A stretch of DNA of 64,000 bases, from the NCBI GenBank assembly GCA_965228435.1, contig OZ245818.1, positions 3,472,001 through 3,536,000 on the forward strand, read 5' to 3'. The stretch is from Hoeflea_A sp965228435. Lineage in GTDB: Bacteria; Pseudomonadota; Alphaproteobacteria; Rhizobiales; Rhizobiaceae. The translations under genes and the position numbers were made by a program. Shown here piece after piece: positions 26,351 to 33,850 of the stretch. Numbering within the stretch: the stretch's first letter is position 1; each line of letters opens with the position of its first letter. The notes beneath the pieces are model-generated. The model saw only the letters and a list, made by a program, of their open reading frames with translations, was not told the origin of the DNA and did not search any database.

Positions 26351-26953
26351 TCATGCGGCCGCCCAGCTGCGCAGCGAGATCCAGGTCTTGCGGTCCAGAC
26401 GGTACCACTCGACCGGGACGGCGCTGCCCAGCGCCAGCGACTTGATCATGCCGGTGCCCTGGAATTGGAAACCGCATTTGTGAATGACGCGACGTGACGC
26501 CGGATTGGTCACCCGGCACCGCACATCGATGCAGTCGATGCTGCGGGTGCGGAACGCCATGTCGATCACCGCATGGGCGGCTTCCGTTGCAAAGCCCTTG
26601 CCCCAGAAAGGTTCGCCGATCCAATAGCCGAGTTCCAGGGTCGACGGGTCGTCCTGCGGCTCGATCCCGCAACAGCCGAGAAATCGGCCGTCATCCGCAT
26701 CCGTCACGGCATAGACGCACTTGCCAATCGCGCCCGTGCGCGTGCGACGAATGAAGTCCGTCGCGTCCTTGCGGGTATAAGGGTGCGGCATGCGCGAAAC
26801 CATGGTAGCGACCCGGGCATTGTTGGCGAGACAGGCAAGAGCGTCCGTATCCTCGACATGCGGGGTTCGCAGAACCAGCCGTTCGGTGACGAGGACGGGG
26901 CATCCGCTCCGCTCGCTTTGATCGCTGACGCTGTCGTCTTCCTGGTTTTCCAT
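26351..26953 (-). CDS. GNAT-family N-acetyltransferase (RimJ/RimL type)
   Basis: A 200-residue acetyltransferase. It opens with ERLVLRTPHVEDTDALACLA and has the motif A region GYWIGEPFWGKGFATEAAHA for acetyl-CoA binding, then RVTNPASRRVIHKCGFQFQG, all typical of the RimJ/RimL subgroup that acetylates protein N-termini or small molecules. The substrate is unknown. Its place between rpmA and obgE is conserved in rhizobia. Confidence 0.9.
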   Translation of the reverse strand: MENQEDDSVSDQSERSGCPVLVTERLVLRTPHVEDTDALACLANNARVATMVSRMPHPYTRKDATDFIRRTRTGAIGKCVYAVTDADDGRFLGCCGIEPQDDPSTLELGYWIGEPFWGKGFATEAAHAVIDMAFRTRSIDCIDVRCRVTNPASRRVIHKCGFQFQGTGMIKSLALGSAVPVEWYRLDRKTWISLRSWAAA

Positions 26954-26979
26954 TTTTCAGTCCTCCAGTTGCAATGGAA

Positions 26980-27008
26980 AAGGGGAGATGGTTGTCCCAT
27001 CTCCCCTT
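26980..27008 (-). terminator. Rho-independent terminator after rpmA
   Basis: AAGGGGAGATGG (26980-26991) and CCATCTCCCCTT (26997-27008) form a perfect 12-bp stem with a 5-base loop; on the minus strand the stem runs into a TTTT tract. It ends the rplU-rpmA transcript ahead of the acetyltransferase gene. Confidence 0.85.
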
Positions 27009-27067
27009 GAACTGGTGGCCTGATAACGGTGCCGGGTCGATGAGACGCCGGCTATCGTTTCACCGGC

Positions 27068-27340
27068 TTATTCTGCGGCTTGAAGCGCACGTGGCATGAC
27101 GGACACATACGTGCGGCCGTTGGCCTTTTTGCGGAAATTCACATTGCCTTCCACGGTTGCAAAGATGGTGTGATCCTTGCCAAGCCCGACGCCCTGTCCC
27201 GGGTGCCATTTGGTGCCCCGTTGACGGATAATAATGTTGCCCGGAATCACGGCTTCGCCGCCGAACTTCTTCACGCCGAGGCGTTTTGATTCCGAGTCGC
27301 GTCCGTTGCGCGACGAACCGCCAGCTTTTTTGTGTGCCAT
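27068..27340 (-). CDS. rpmA: 50S ribosomal protein L27
   Basis: A 90-residue ribosomal protein near the peptidyl-transferase centre. It starts MAHKKAGGSSRNGRDSESKR and has the signature NIIIRQRGTKWHPGQGVGLG. It is 30 bases downstream of rplU, the universal arrangement, and is followed by a terminator. Confidence 0.98.
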   Translation of the reverse strand: MAHKKAGGSSRNGRDSESKRLGVKKFGGEAVIPGNIIIRQRGTKWHPGQGVGLGKDHTIFATVEGNVNFRKKANGRTYVSVMPRALQAAE

Positions 27341-27370
27341 TGGTAAAGTCCTTTTATCCTCGAAACCCGA

Positions 27371-28084
27371 CTATTTTGCTGCGTCCACGAGGGCCTTGGC
27401 CTGGCCAACCCAGTCGTCGCGCTCGATCCTGCCCTTGAAAGACAGTGCTTCGTCGAGTTTGTCAATATCTTCCTTGGTGAAGGCTGCGATCTGCGCGTAC
27501 TGGGTGACCCCGAATGCGTGCAGTTTCTTTTCCAGAACCGGGCCGACACCGGAGATCTTCTTCAGATCGTCGTTGTCGCCATCCGGAGCGGTGAAGATTG
27601 CGGCAGGTGCCTCCTCGGCCTTTTCCTTGGCGGGAGCTTTCTCCTTGGCCGGTGCCTTTTCCTTGGCTTCCGCTTTCGGAGCCTCGGCTGCCTTTTCAGG
27701 TGCCGGCTTGTCGGCTTCCTTCTTGGCTTCCGCCTTCTTCGGCGCGGCTGCCTTCTTCTTCGGCTTGGCGCCGTCGGTCAGGATTTCGGAAATCCGGACC
27801 AGCGTCTGGTGCTGGCGGTGACCGCGGGTGCGCTTGGAGTTCTGGCGGCGACGCTTCTTGAAGGCGATGACCTTGCGGGCGCGACCCTGCTCGACCACTT
27901 CGGCCGTGACCAGGGCGCCCTCGACGAAGGGCGTGCCGATCTTGGCGTCGGCGCCTTCGCCGACCATCAGAACTTCGTTGAATTCGACCATGTCACCGGC
28001 ATCGCCGGCGATCTTTTCGACCTTCAGCAGGTCGTCGGCGGCAACAGAGTACTGCTTTCCGCCTGTTTTGATGACTGCGAACAT
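27371..28084 (-). CDS. rplU: 50S ribosomal protein L21 with C-terminal helix-hairpin-helix extension
   Basis: The first ~100 residues are a normal L21 (MFAVIKTGGKQYSVAADD, KKRRRQNSKRTRGHRQ). Usual L21 ends near there; this one has 237 residues. A Lys/Ala/Glu-rich low-complexity linker (about 110-165) leads to a C-terminal domain (about 172-237) with DLKKISGVGPVLEKKLHAFG, a helix-hairpin-helix nucleic-acid-binding signature. Such extensions occur in rhizobial L21 proteins; their function is not established. ATG at 28084 is the family start. Confidence 0.95.
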   Translation of the reverse strand: MFAVIKTGGKQYSVAADDLLKVEKIAGDAGDMVEFNEVLMVGEGADAKIGTPFVEGALVTAEVVEQGRARKVIAFKKRRRQNSKRTRGHRQHQTLVRISEILTDGAKPKKKAAAPKKAEAKKEADKPAPEKAAEAPKAEAKEKAPAKEKAPAKEKAEEAPAAIFTAPDGDNDDLKKISGVGPVLEKKLHAFGVTQYAQIAAFTKEDIDKLDEALSFKGRIERDDWVGQAKALVDAAK

Positions 28085-28391
28085 GTTTTTTGCCTTTCGA
28101 TGTTCCGTCCGGCCTGTCACGGGAGATCCCGTCCAGCCGTCTTTTTGTCAGTCGGTTGCAATGGGTGTCGCTTCGAGGCCTGTCGGCTTCTGGCGACGGT
28201 CTTCGTCCGGCTTTTCGAGGAAGTGGCTTCCAACAAAAACAGATGGCGCAAGTTGCCTTACGCCATGGACAGGCGGGGAATAAGGGAATGGCTGTCGCAA
28301 GTCAAGGTCGGCGCCGCACTTTCGACTTGATTTCCGCCGCGCGGAGTGGTTAAGACAGCGCCCGCAACGCGCATCGGCGCGACCACGCACC
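28085..28391. other. Gene-free leader between rplU and tRNA-Ser
   Basis: This 307-base stretch has no credible gene. It must hold the minus-strand promoter of rplU-rpmA. A short palindrome ACGGGA-GA-TCCCGT (28119-28132) lies about 35 bases upstream of the rplU start and could be part of an RNA leader hairpin. I see no clear promoter hexamers. Confidence 0.4.
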
Positions 28392-28481
28392 GGAGAGGTG
28401 GCTGAGTGGTTGAAAGCACCGCACTCGAAATGCGGCATACGGGCAACCGTATCGGGGGTTCGAATCCCTTCCTCTCCGCCA
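28392..28481 (+). tRNA. tRNA-Ser (anticodon CGA)
   Basis: A 90-base class II tRNA. The acceptor stem GGAGAGG (28392-28398) pairs with CCTCTCC (28471-28477), followed by discriminator G and encoded CCA. The anticodon stem CCGCA/TGCGG encloses loop CTCGAAA, anticodon CGA, which reads UCG serine codons. There is a long variable arm (ATACGGGCAACCGTAT), as required for tRNA-Ser, and a T-arm GGGGGTTCGAATCCC. Its 3' end acts as the integration site of the neighbouring island. Confidence 0.97.
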
Positions 28482-28488
28482 TTTTCTC
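28472..28488 (+). repeat. Direct repeat at tRNA 3' end (attL-like)
   Basis: CTCTCCGCCATTTTCTC covers the last 10 bases of the tRNA including CCA and 7 bases beyond. It recurs exactly at 29797-29813 in the same orientation. Placement at a tRNA 3' end is the signature of a tyrosine-recombinase attachment site. Confidence 0.7.
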
Positions 28489-29023
28489 TAAATCTGCTAT
28501 ATTCCCGAAAAGCGTAAAGGGAACAGTCAGTTGCGGGGTTCGAAGTCCCTCATTCCGGCTATAAGCCAATTCCTCCAAAAACGTCAGTTTCAGCACCGTT
28601 CTCTTGCGCTCCAAACGCTCGGAAGCCCATATTTCACAAGGGTTTGAGAGGAGTTGCATGAGAGTTCGAACATCTCTCCAAAGGGGTGCAGCGGTTTTCC
28701 GTTGCATCCTTTCCCGCGTGGCGCTTATCGGCCTCGAGCTTGCACACGCCAGCGAACCGTATCGTCGGTTCAGCACTCGCAGGACCTGGAGTTCCACCTG
28801 CACCGAACCATGCATGAACGGCTTTCCGTTCAATCGAAATGAAGGGCTTTCCCCTCAACGAAATCCAGGAGCCTGCCCTTGCTCTTCAAACAATGGGCCA
28901 ACCCTACACGGATTGGATGCCGCCAGCGTTTCGACGTTGGACAACGGCCAAGGGGCGCCCTTGGATGCGTTTCGGTATGATTTTGTTGGATTTTTGGGCC
29001 GCCGATCTGATATGATGAGGATT
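28482..29023. other. Gene-poor left part of the tRNA-linked scar
   Basis: This 542-base stretch contains no gene I would support. It includes a degenerate tRNA T-arm copy (28533-28560: GGGGTTCGAAGTCCCT followed by CATTCCGGC) and an imperfect tandem repeat of about 24 bases (28816-28840 and 28841-28864, each of the form GAAnGGCTTTCC..TCAA.CGAAAT). Open frames here are antisense to the tRNA and look like chance. Confidence 0.5.
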
Positions 29024-29209
29024 ATGAGCGAAATTGACCAAAAGCAGAACTTAGACGATCATTTGCGCCCTGCCGGAGCGCCCAGCGCCGATCCTGACTA
29101 TCTAGCATGGAAAAATGCAAAGATCAGGAAAGCGCTTGCGCAGACCGAAGACCGCTCCAACATGATTCCTGCTTCCAAGGTCTGGGAGCAGTTCGGCCCT
29201 GAACGTTAA
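29024..29209 (+). CDS. Antitoxin-like protein of a ParE/RelE toxin-antitoxin pair
   Basis: A 61-residue, mainly charged protein. The part DPDYLAWKNAKIRKALAQ...IPASKVWEQFG resembles the C-terminal toxin-binding arm of stability-determinant antitoxins paired with ParE/RelE toxins. No DNA-binding helix-turn-helix is obvious. Start is ATG at 29024 after GAGG, or the in-frame ATG at 29012. Its end overlaps the toxin frame by 11 bases, typical of translationally coupled pairs. Confidence 0.7.
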   Translation: MSEIDQKQNLDDHLRPAGAPSADPDYLAWKNAKIRKALAQTEDRSNMIPASKVWEQFGPER

Positions 29210-29483
29210 CTTCACACCCGAAGCACTGGCCGACCTTCACAAGATTCACGACTACATCGCCGAGTTTGATCAAGCCGCCGCCGGGCGCGTGATTTCGCGC
29301 ATCCGTCAGGCCGCGCAGATGTTCGAAAATTTTCCGCTTCTTGGCCGCGAGGGCAGCCTGGAAGACACCCGCGAGTTTGCGATTCCTGGACTCTCCTACA
29401 TCATCGTCTACCGGATCGCATCGGAAACCGATGTGGATGTTCTGACTATCCTGCATGACCGCCAGCAATGGCCGCCGCTGTAG
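29199..29483 (+). CDS. ParE/RelE-superfamily toxin with no canonical start codon
   Basis: The 94-residue frame reads LNVNFTPEALADLHKIHDYI...PLLGREGSLEDTREFAI.GLSYIIVYRI...VLTILHDRQQWP, a clear RelE/ParE toxin fold, near full length. ParE toxins poison gyrase, while RelE toxins cut mRNA; the ParE-like sequence favours the first. Between the upstream in-frame stop (29163) and the conserved start there is no ATG, GTG or TTG, only CTG (29169 and 29199). CTG at 29199, overlapping the antitoxin end, is the best candidate. It may use rare initiation or be inactive. Confidence 0.7.
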   Translation: MNVNFTPEALADLHKIHDYIAEFDQAAAGRVISRIRQAAQMFENFPLLGREGSLEDTREFAIPGLSYIIVYRIASETDVDVLTILHDRQQWPPL

Positions 29484-29515
29484 CGGGGTCGGGATAGCGG
29501 CCCCTGAAACAGCCA

Positions 29516-29701
29516 TCACGAAGTGCTCGCTTCGTCTCCCGCATCAGTAAACAAACTCTCAAGCTTAGCCATGACGATTTGAATCGACGCTTCGGTGAGG
29601 TGTAGCTTTGCGATCTTTGGACCCCATTCGTCGTCGGTTTCTATGTAGGAGAAATCCTGACCAATAACGGGACGCTCATAGCTCAAGCCGTCGGAATTCA
29701 T
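29516..29701 (-). CDS. Small hypothetical protein inside the tRNA-linked scar
   Basis: A 61-residue acidic protein (MNSDGLSYERPVIGQDFSYI...) with no membrane segment and no family I recognise. ATG at 29701 has AAGG six bases upstream. It converges with the toxin gene. Coding reality is uncertain because only length, ribosome site and ordinary composition support it. Confidence 0.4.
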   Translation of the reverse strand: MNSDGLSYERPVIGQDFSYIETDDEWGPKIAKLHLTEASIQIVMAKLESLFTDAGDEASTS

Positions 29702-29796
29702 ACCCAACCTTGTTCTTCTCGGCACTCTCCAAATGTTGTAGCTGTTGTTTCCAGTCGGCTAATGTTTCAAAGACGGAGTTCGAAGAGAATCCCCGT

Positions 29797-29813
29797 CTCT
29801 CCGCCATTTTCTC
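29797..29813 (+). repeat. Direct repeat copy (attR-like)
   Basis: An exact second copy of CTCTCCGCCATTTTCTC from the tRNA-Ser 3' end, 1,325 bases downstream. It is preceded by GAGTTCGAA, like a mutated T-loop, so about 35 bases of tRNA-like sequence are recognisable. It marks the right boundary of the small element. Confidence 0.7.
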
Positions 29814-29823
29814 AAGGTCTATA

Positions 29824-29866
29824 CCGGTCACATTGTTTACACCCAATTCCGGACACATGGTTTACA
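29824..29866. mobile_element. Remnant of an IS481-like insertion-sequence end
   Basis: CACATTGTTTACA (29829-29841) and CACATGGTTTACA (29854-29866) are direct repeats spaced 25 bases, each preceded by CCGG. On the other strand this gives TGTAAACCATGTG...TGTAAACAATGTG, the double motif I associate with IS481-family ends. No transposase is present nearby, so at most a terminal fragment remains. The family assignment rests on memory of the motif. Confidence 0.4.
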
Positions 29867-30091
29867 GGTTGTCCGGGCAAAGGGGTTTGTCGCGAGATTT
29901 TTGCATGAGATTCGTTTGCTTGGAAATCCCTGGATCGTGACTGCGGAAAGCCCTTCTCGGTTTGCTTGGCACCGCGTTGCGTGTTGCAGTATTTAACCTG
30001 CTGACGGGTTTAAGGTCGGTGGGCCGGGCAAGCTCATCACACCGGGGTGTAATTGCCGTCGCAGCAATCATCTGCCAGCAGGGACATGGAC

Positions 30092-31612
30092 ATGGCTGAG
30101 CCGAGTGCACCGATCTATCTGGGTCTCGACGCGGGGACATCCGTGACGAAGGCCGCCGCCTTCGATGCTCAAGGTCGAGAAATTGCCGTTGCGGAACGTC
30201 CTACGGCGGTAAGCCGTCCAAAGCCAGGGTGGAGCGAGATTGATCCGCTTGAAGCCTGGGAGGCCAGCTGCGCCGTTTTAAGCGAGGTTGTTCACCACGC
30301 CGATGTCGAGCCCAAAGCGATACGCAGCCTCGGCCTGTCCTCCGCGATGATCGGAGCCTGGGTGCTTGATGAACAGGGCCGGCCGCTGCGCCCTGCGATC
30401 ACCTGGGAAGACACCCGCTCCCAATCGCTGATCGACGAATTCGATGCCAGCGATCCGACCTTCCACGACAAGATTTTTGCATCGTCCGGATGCGTGCTTC
30501 AGACCGGGTGCACACTCCCGGTCCTGGCATGGCTGGTCCGCCACGAGCCGGATGTGCTGCGGCAAGCGCGTCATGTGATCAGCTTCAAGGATTATTTGCG
30601 GCTTCGCCTCACGGGCCAGGTTGCAACAGACCGGACGGAGGCGGCTATCATTCCTGGCTCGACGCGGCTGTTGACCCGGTCTGATGACATGATCGCTCTT
30701 TTTGGTCTTCAGGACCATGCCGGCCTCCTGCCACCCATATCGGACAGTGAAAGCGCCGCAGGGCGGGTGCGCGGGGAAGCGGCGGCCAAGACAGGACTAC
30801 CCGAAGGTTTGCCCGTCGCCATCGGCGCTGGCGATGTGCCCTGCACCATGATCGGAGCGGGAGCCGCGCAACCGGGTACGGCGCTTGGCGTCCTTGGAAC
30901 AGCCTGCGTCATGGGCGTGGTGCACGATGAGCCGGTGTTCGCGCCACCCGGTATCGGGCTTTTGTTTCCGCTGCCTGGCATGGGGTGGTACCGCGCGATG
31001 TCCAATGCGGCAGGCACGCACAACCTTGACTGGGCGTTCGCCTCGCTTGCGCCCGATATCGCCGATCGTGACGATCGCTTTGCGCTTCTTGATGCCATGC
31101 TTGACGAGACGCCGGTTGGGGCTTCAGGTGTGAGCTTTCTGCCGTTCTTGTCGGACATCGGCATCATAGCGCCGATCATCGACCCAAGTGCCCGCGCCCA
31201 GTTTGCGGGTTTGGCGCCCCGTCACACCCGTGCACATCTGTTTCGTGCGGTCATCGAGGGTGTGGCCTTTGCCATGGCGGATCTTCTCAAGGCGCTTTCC
31301 TTTGGGGGCGATCAAATGTTGCTGACCGGGGGCGGCGCCCGCAATGACCGCTGGGTTCAGATGATCTGCGATCTCGCTGACAAGCCGGTGCATGTGCCCT
31401 TGGGCAGTCAGTTCGGTGCGCGGGGGGCGGCCTGGCTCGGTGCCGTTGCCGTTGGCGATTACCCGACGGTGCAAGCGGCGGCTGAACACAGTTTGCCCGG
31501 TCGCGTTTTTGAGCCATCCCATGGTGATCGCAGCGCCTTGGATGATGCCTATGCGCGATATCGGGAGATACGCGCACTCAATATCGGGCAATTTCCGAGT
31601 GACGGAGTGTAA
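30092..31612 (+). CDS. FGGY-family carbohydrate kinase (xylulokinase-like)
   Basis: A 506-residue ATP-dependent sugar kinase. The N-terminal phosphate loop IYLGLDAGTSVTKAAAFD and the C-terminal ATP-site motif MLLTGGGARNDRWVQMICDL are standard for FGGY kinases; residues around AITWEDTRSQ fit the sugar-binding region. The substrate could be a pentulose, an alditol or a related polyol. ATG at 30092 is chosen because AGGGA lies about eight bases upstream, better than ATG 30086. It is the first gene after the integration scar and converges with the AraC-type gene. Confidence 0.88.
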   Translation: MAEPSAPIYLGLDAGTSVTKAAAFDAQGREIAVAERPTAVSRPKPGWSEIDPLEAWEASCAVLSEVVHHADVEPKAIRSLGLSSAMIGAWVLDEQGRPLRPAITWEDTRSQSLIDEFDASDPTFHDKIFASSGCVLQTGCTLPVLAWLVRHEPDVLRQARHVISFKDYLRLRLTGQVATDRTEAAIIPGSTRLLTRSDDMIALFGLQDHAGLLPPISDSESAAGRVRGEAAAKTGLPEGLPVAIGAGDVPCTMIGAGAAQPGTALGVLGTACVMGVVHDEPVFAPPGIGLLFPLPGMGWYRAMSNAAGTHNLDWAFASLAPDIADRDDRFALLDAMLDETPVGASGVSFLPFLSDIGIIAPIIDPSARAQFAGLAPRHTRAHLFRAVIEGVAFAMADLLKALSFGGDQMLLTGGGARNDRWVQMICDLADKPVHVPLGSQFGARGAAWLGAVAVGDYPTVQAAAEHSLPGRVFEPSHGDRSALDDAYARYREIRALNIGQFPSDGV

Positions 31613-31638
31613 GTGCCTTCGGATCTGTTCGGCGGAGG

Positions 31639-32517
31639 CTACGCCGGCTTTCCCTTCGCCATCTTTCGAAAGGTCGACGGTGATCTGCCGGTCCGTTTCT
31701 TGAACTCGCGACTGAAGTGATAGAGGTCGGGAAATCCGACTTCCCGACCGATTGCCGCGATCCTCAGACTGGTCTGTGCGAGCAGATATTTCGCTGCGTT
31801 GATCCTCTCGGTTTTCAACCAATCCATCGGTGAGCGTCCGGCCTCCCGTTTGAAGACGCGATGGAAGTTTGGGACACTGGTCGGCACGAGTTCGGCCATC
31901 GAGCGAACGGACCAATCTTTTGCGAGATCGGCTTTGACGGCGGCCGTGACTGTCTGAAGCAGAGACCCATCGTCCGCTGTCCGCGCATCCTGTGCGCCGC
32001 TCAACACATGTTCCAGCACCGACGATACCAGGGCCGAGGAGGTGGCTCCTTTGCTGATGCCGGGTGCGGACAGGTGCGACACGATTTGGGAGAAGCGCGA
32101 TTCCTGGCTCTCGCTTTCAGGAAAGACGGGAACGCCATTCACGGAATTCCACGCGTAGAGCTTTTCGAGGCCGTATCCGCTTGCGCCGAACCAGATGTAC
32201 GTCCAGTGGTCTGCATCTGGATGGCACCTGTGCGAATAGTCCGATGATGTGTTGATCCATGCGATCGTACCGGCAGTGGCGACTGTCCTGGTGGCAGCTG
32301 TGGTCAGCAAGCCCTGCCCCGAAAGCGTCAGGATGAAGGTATGGTCGTCGTAGTGGCGGGCAACTGGCGGGTCGGAATGCAGGAACGTGCTGCGGCCGGC
32401 TGAAACAATGGCGTAGGGAAACGATGCGTCCGCCTTGCCTGGTGTGAAATAGACAAGTTCGACACCAGTTTGAGCTAATGGGTCTGTTTTCAGGTTCATT
32501 CCAGATGATAGTTTCAT
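31639..32517 (-). CDS. AraC-family transcriptional regulator
   Basis: A 292-residue regulator: an N-terminal cupin-like effector domain (about residues 10-150, HYDDHTFILTLSGQG) and a C-terminal double helix-turn-helix (about 190-285, SMAELVPTSVPNFHRVFKRE and IAAIGREVGFPDLYHFSREF with RTGRSPSTFR). ATG at 32517 keeps it clear of the divergent P450 gene; upstream ATGs (for example 32550) are possible. It is well placed to control the P450-ferredoxin genes and perhaps the kinase. Confidence 0.88.
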   Translation of the reverse strand: MKLSSGMNLKTDPLAQTGVELVYFTPGKADASFPYAIVSAGRSTFLHSDPPVARHYDDHTFILTLSGQGLLTTAATRTVATAGTIAWINTSSDYSHRCHPDADHWTYIWFGASGYGLEKLYAWNSVNGVPVFPESESQESRFSQIVSHLSAPGISKGATSSALVSSVLEHVLSGAQDARTADDGSLLQTVTAAVKADLAKDWSVRSMAELVPTSVPNFHRVFKREAGRSPMDWLKTERINAAKYLLAQTSLRIAAIGREVGFPDLYHFSREFKKRTGRSPSTFRKMAKGKPA

Positions 32518-32621
32518 CCATCTTTTTGATAGGCGCAACCATTTATGCATGTCCAGAATGGATGCAAAGTAGCGAACTTTCGTCAGCAGACAGACGATCA
32601 AGATGGGTGGATGAGGCGACC

Positions 32622-33848
32622 ATGACCAAGTTTCAGTTCGATCCGCTTGGGGAGGAATTTGCGCGAGATCCTTACCCGACATACGCGGCGATGCGCACGA
32701 TGAACGCGCCTTACTATTACGCAGACGTCGACACTTGGATGCTCACCAAAATGTCGGATGTGGAGCGCGTCGTGTTGGACAAGAGCATGGTGCGTCAGAA
32801 CGACGACATGCTGTCGCATGAGGAAAAACTCGCCAAGCAGCGCAAGATGAATTGGCACGACATGCCTTTTCATGAACGCTTCGTGCAAACCAACTTGCTT
32901 GAAAGCGAAGGTGAGACCCATGATCGCCTGCGCAAGGTGGTCTTTCGCGAATTCACGCCCGCGGCGATGCTGAAGTTTCGAGAAGAAATCCAGCGGATCG
33001 TCGACAAGCTTCTCGACGAGTTGTCAGACCGGGACGAAATCGATTTCGTATCGGATTTCGCTGTTCACATTCCCGGTCACGTTATCGGCAAAGCCCTCGG
33101 CGTTCCGGACGAGGACTGCCCTCTGTTGAGGACCTGGTCGGAGAATGTAGTGCGGTTTTTCGACGTGGGACGCGGCGAAGAGGACAAGCGGATTGCCGAA
33201 CAGGCGACGAAAGAGTTCTACGAGTATTTGTGCGATCTGGTGAAAGACGGCAACAATCGCAAACACTCGGACCTCATGACACGTCTGCTGGATGCAAAGA
33301 AGTCCGGGGAAATCAGCGAGGATGAGATGATTGCCACGGCGATGCTCATTCTAAAGGCCGGACACGGGTCGACGATCGACGTGCTTGGATCCGGCATGCA
33401 TGCGCTGTTGAAGTTCCCGGACGAACACCGCCGCCTGCGCGACGATCCGAGCCTGATGAAGACTGCGGTGCAGGAAATGTTTCGCTACGAATCCCCGCTG
33501 CCGTATTTTCATCGGTTTGCGACGGAGGATTGTGACGTCGCCGGACAGGCTTTCAAGGCCGGAACACGGTTTGGTGTCCTCTACGGAGCTGCCAATCGGG
33601 ATCCCGAGCGTTTCAACGATCCTGATCGTTTCGATGTGAAACGGACTCCCAACAGGCACAGGGCGTTCGGTGGCGGTACGCATTTCTGCCTGGGCAATCA
33701 CCTCGCGCGGCTCGATATGGACGTTATCTTTTCCACTCTGAACGCGCGCTTCAAGCAGATCGAGTTGTCCGGCGAAACACCCATTTACAAGCGCGGATTG
33801 TCGGTTCGGGGGCCTGAATCCCTCAAAATTGCATGGCAAGCCAACTGA
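32622..33848 (+). CDS. Cytochrome P450 with atypical I-helix
   Basis: A 408-residue soluble bacterial P450. The haem-binding loop FGGGTHFCLGNHLAR contains the axial Cys356; ExxR is EMFR near residue 287. The oxygen-activation motif of the I helix, normally (A/G)Gx(D/E)T(T/S), reads A246-G-H-G-S-T251, so the acid is replaced by Gly and the conserved Thr by Ser. A ferredoxin gene follows after two bases, indicating a class I electron chain; no ferredoxin reductase is in the window. ATG 32622 has GAGG five bases upstream. The substrate is unknown. Confidence 0.95.
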   Translation: MTKFQFDPLGEEFARDPYPTYAAMRTMNAPYYYADVDTWMLTKMSDVERVVLDKSMVRQNDDMLSHEEKLAKQRKMNWHDMPFHERFVQTNLLESEGETHDRLRKVVFREFTPAAMLKFREEIQRIVDKLLDELSDRDEIDFVSDFAVHIPGHVIGKALGVPDEDCPLLRTWSENVVRFFDVGRGEEDKRIAEQATKEFYEYLCDLVKDGNNRKHSDLMTRLLDAKKSGEISEDEMIATAMLILKAGHGSTIDVLGSGMHALLKFPDEHRRLRDDPSLMKTAVQEMFRYESPLPYFHRFATEDCDVAGQAFKAGTRFGVLYGAANRDPERFNDPDRFDVKRTPNRHRAFGGGTHFCLGNHLARLDMDVIFSTLNARFKQIELSGETPIYKRGLSVRGPESLKIAWQAN

Positions 33849-33850
33849 CC

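Larger units (their letters stand above)
29702..30091. other. Gene-free right part of the scar
   Basis: This 390-base stretch holds the second att-like repeat (29797-29813) and the IS481-like end (29824-29866), then about 220 bases before the kinase gene with no recognised feature. The 29776-29810 stretch reads like a damaged tRNA T-arm and acceptor end (GTTCGAA...CTCTCCGCCA). Confidence 0.5.

Noticed and set aside
28258..28833. A minus-strand frame through the tRNA-Ser region
   Set aside because: It reads antisense through the tRNA (a known source of spurious proteins) and has no family resemblance.
29676..29858. A 60-codon minus-strand frame across the attR-like repeat
   Set aside because: Its N-terminal half is translated from tRNA-like sequence and the IS-like end, so it is unlikely to be a gene.
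30992..31179. Minus-strand frames inside the kinase gene
   Set aside because: Antisense shadows without ribosome sites; the kinase motifs on the plus strand are unambiguous.
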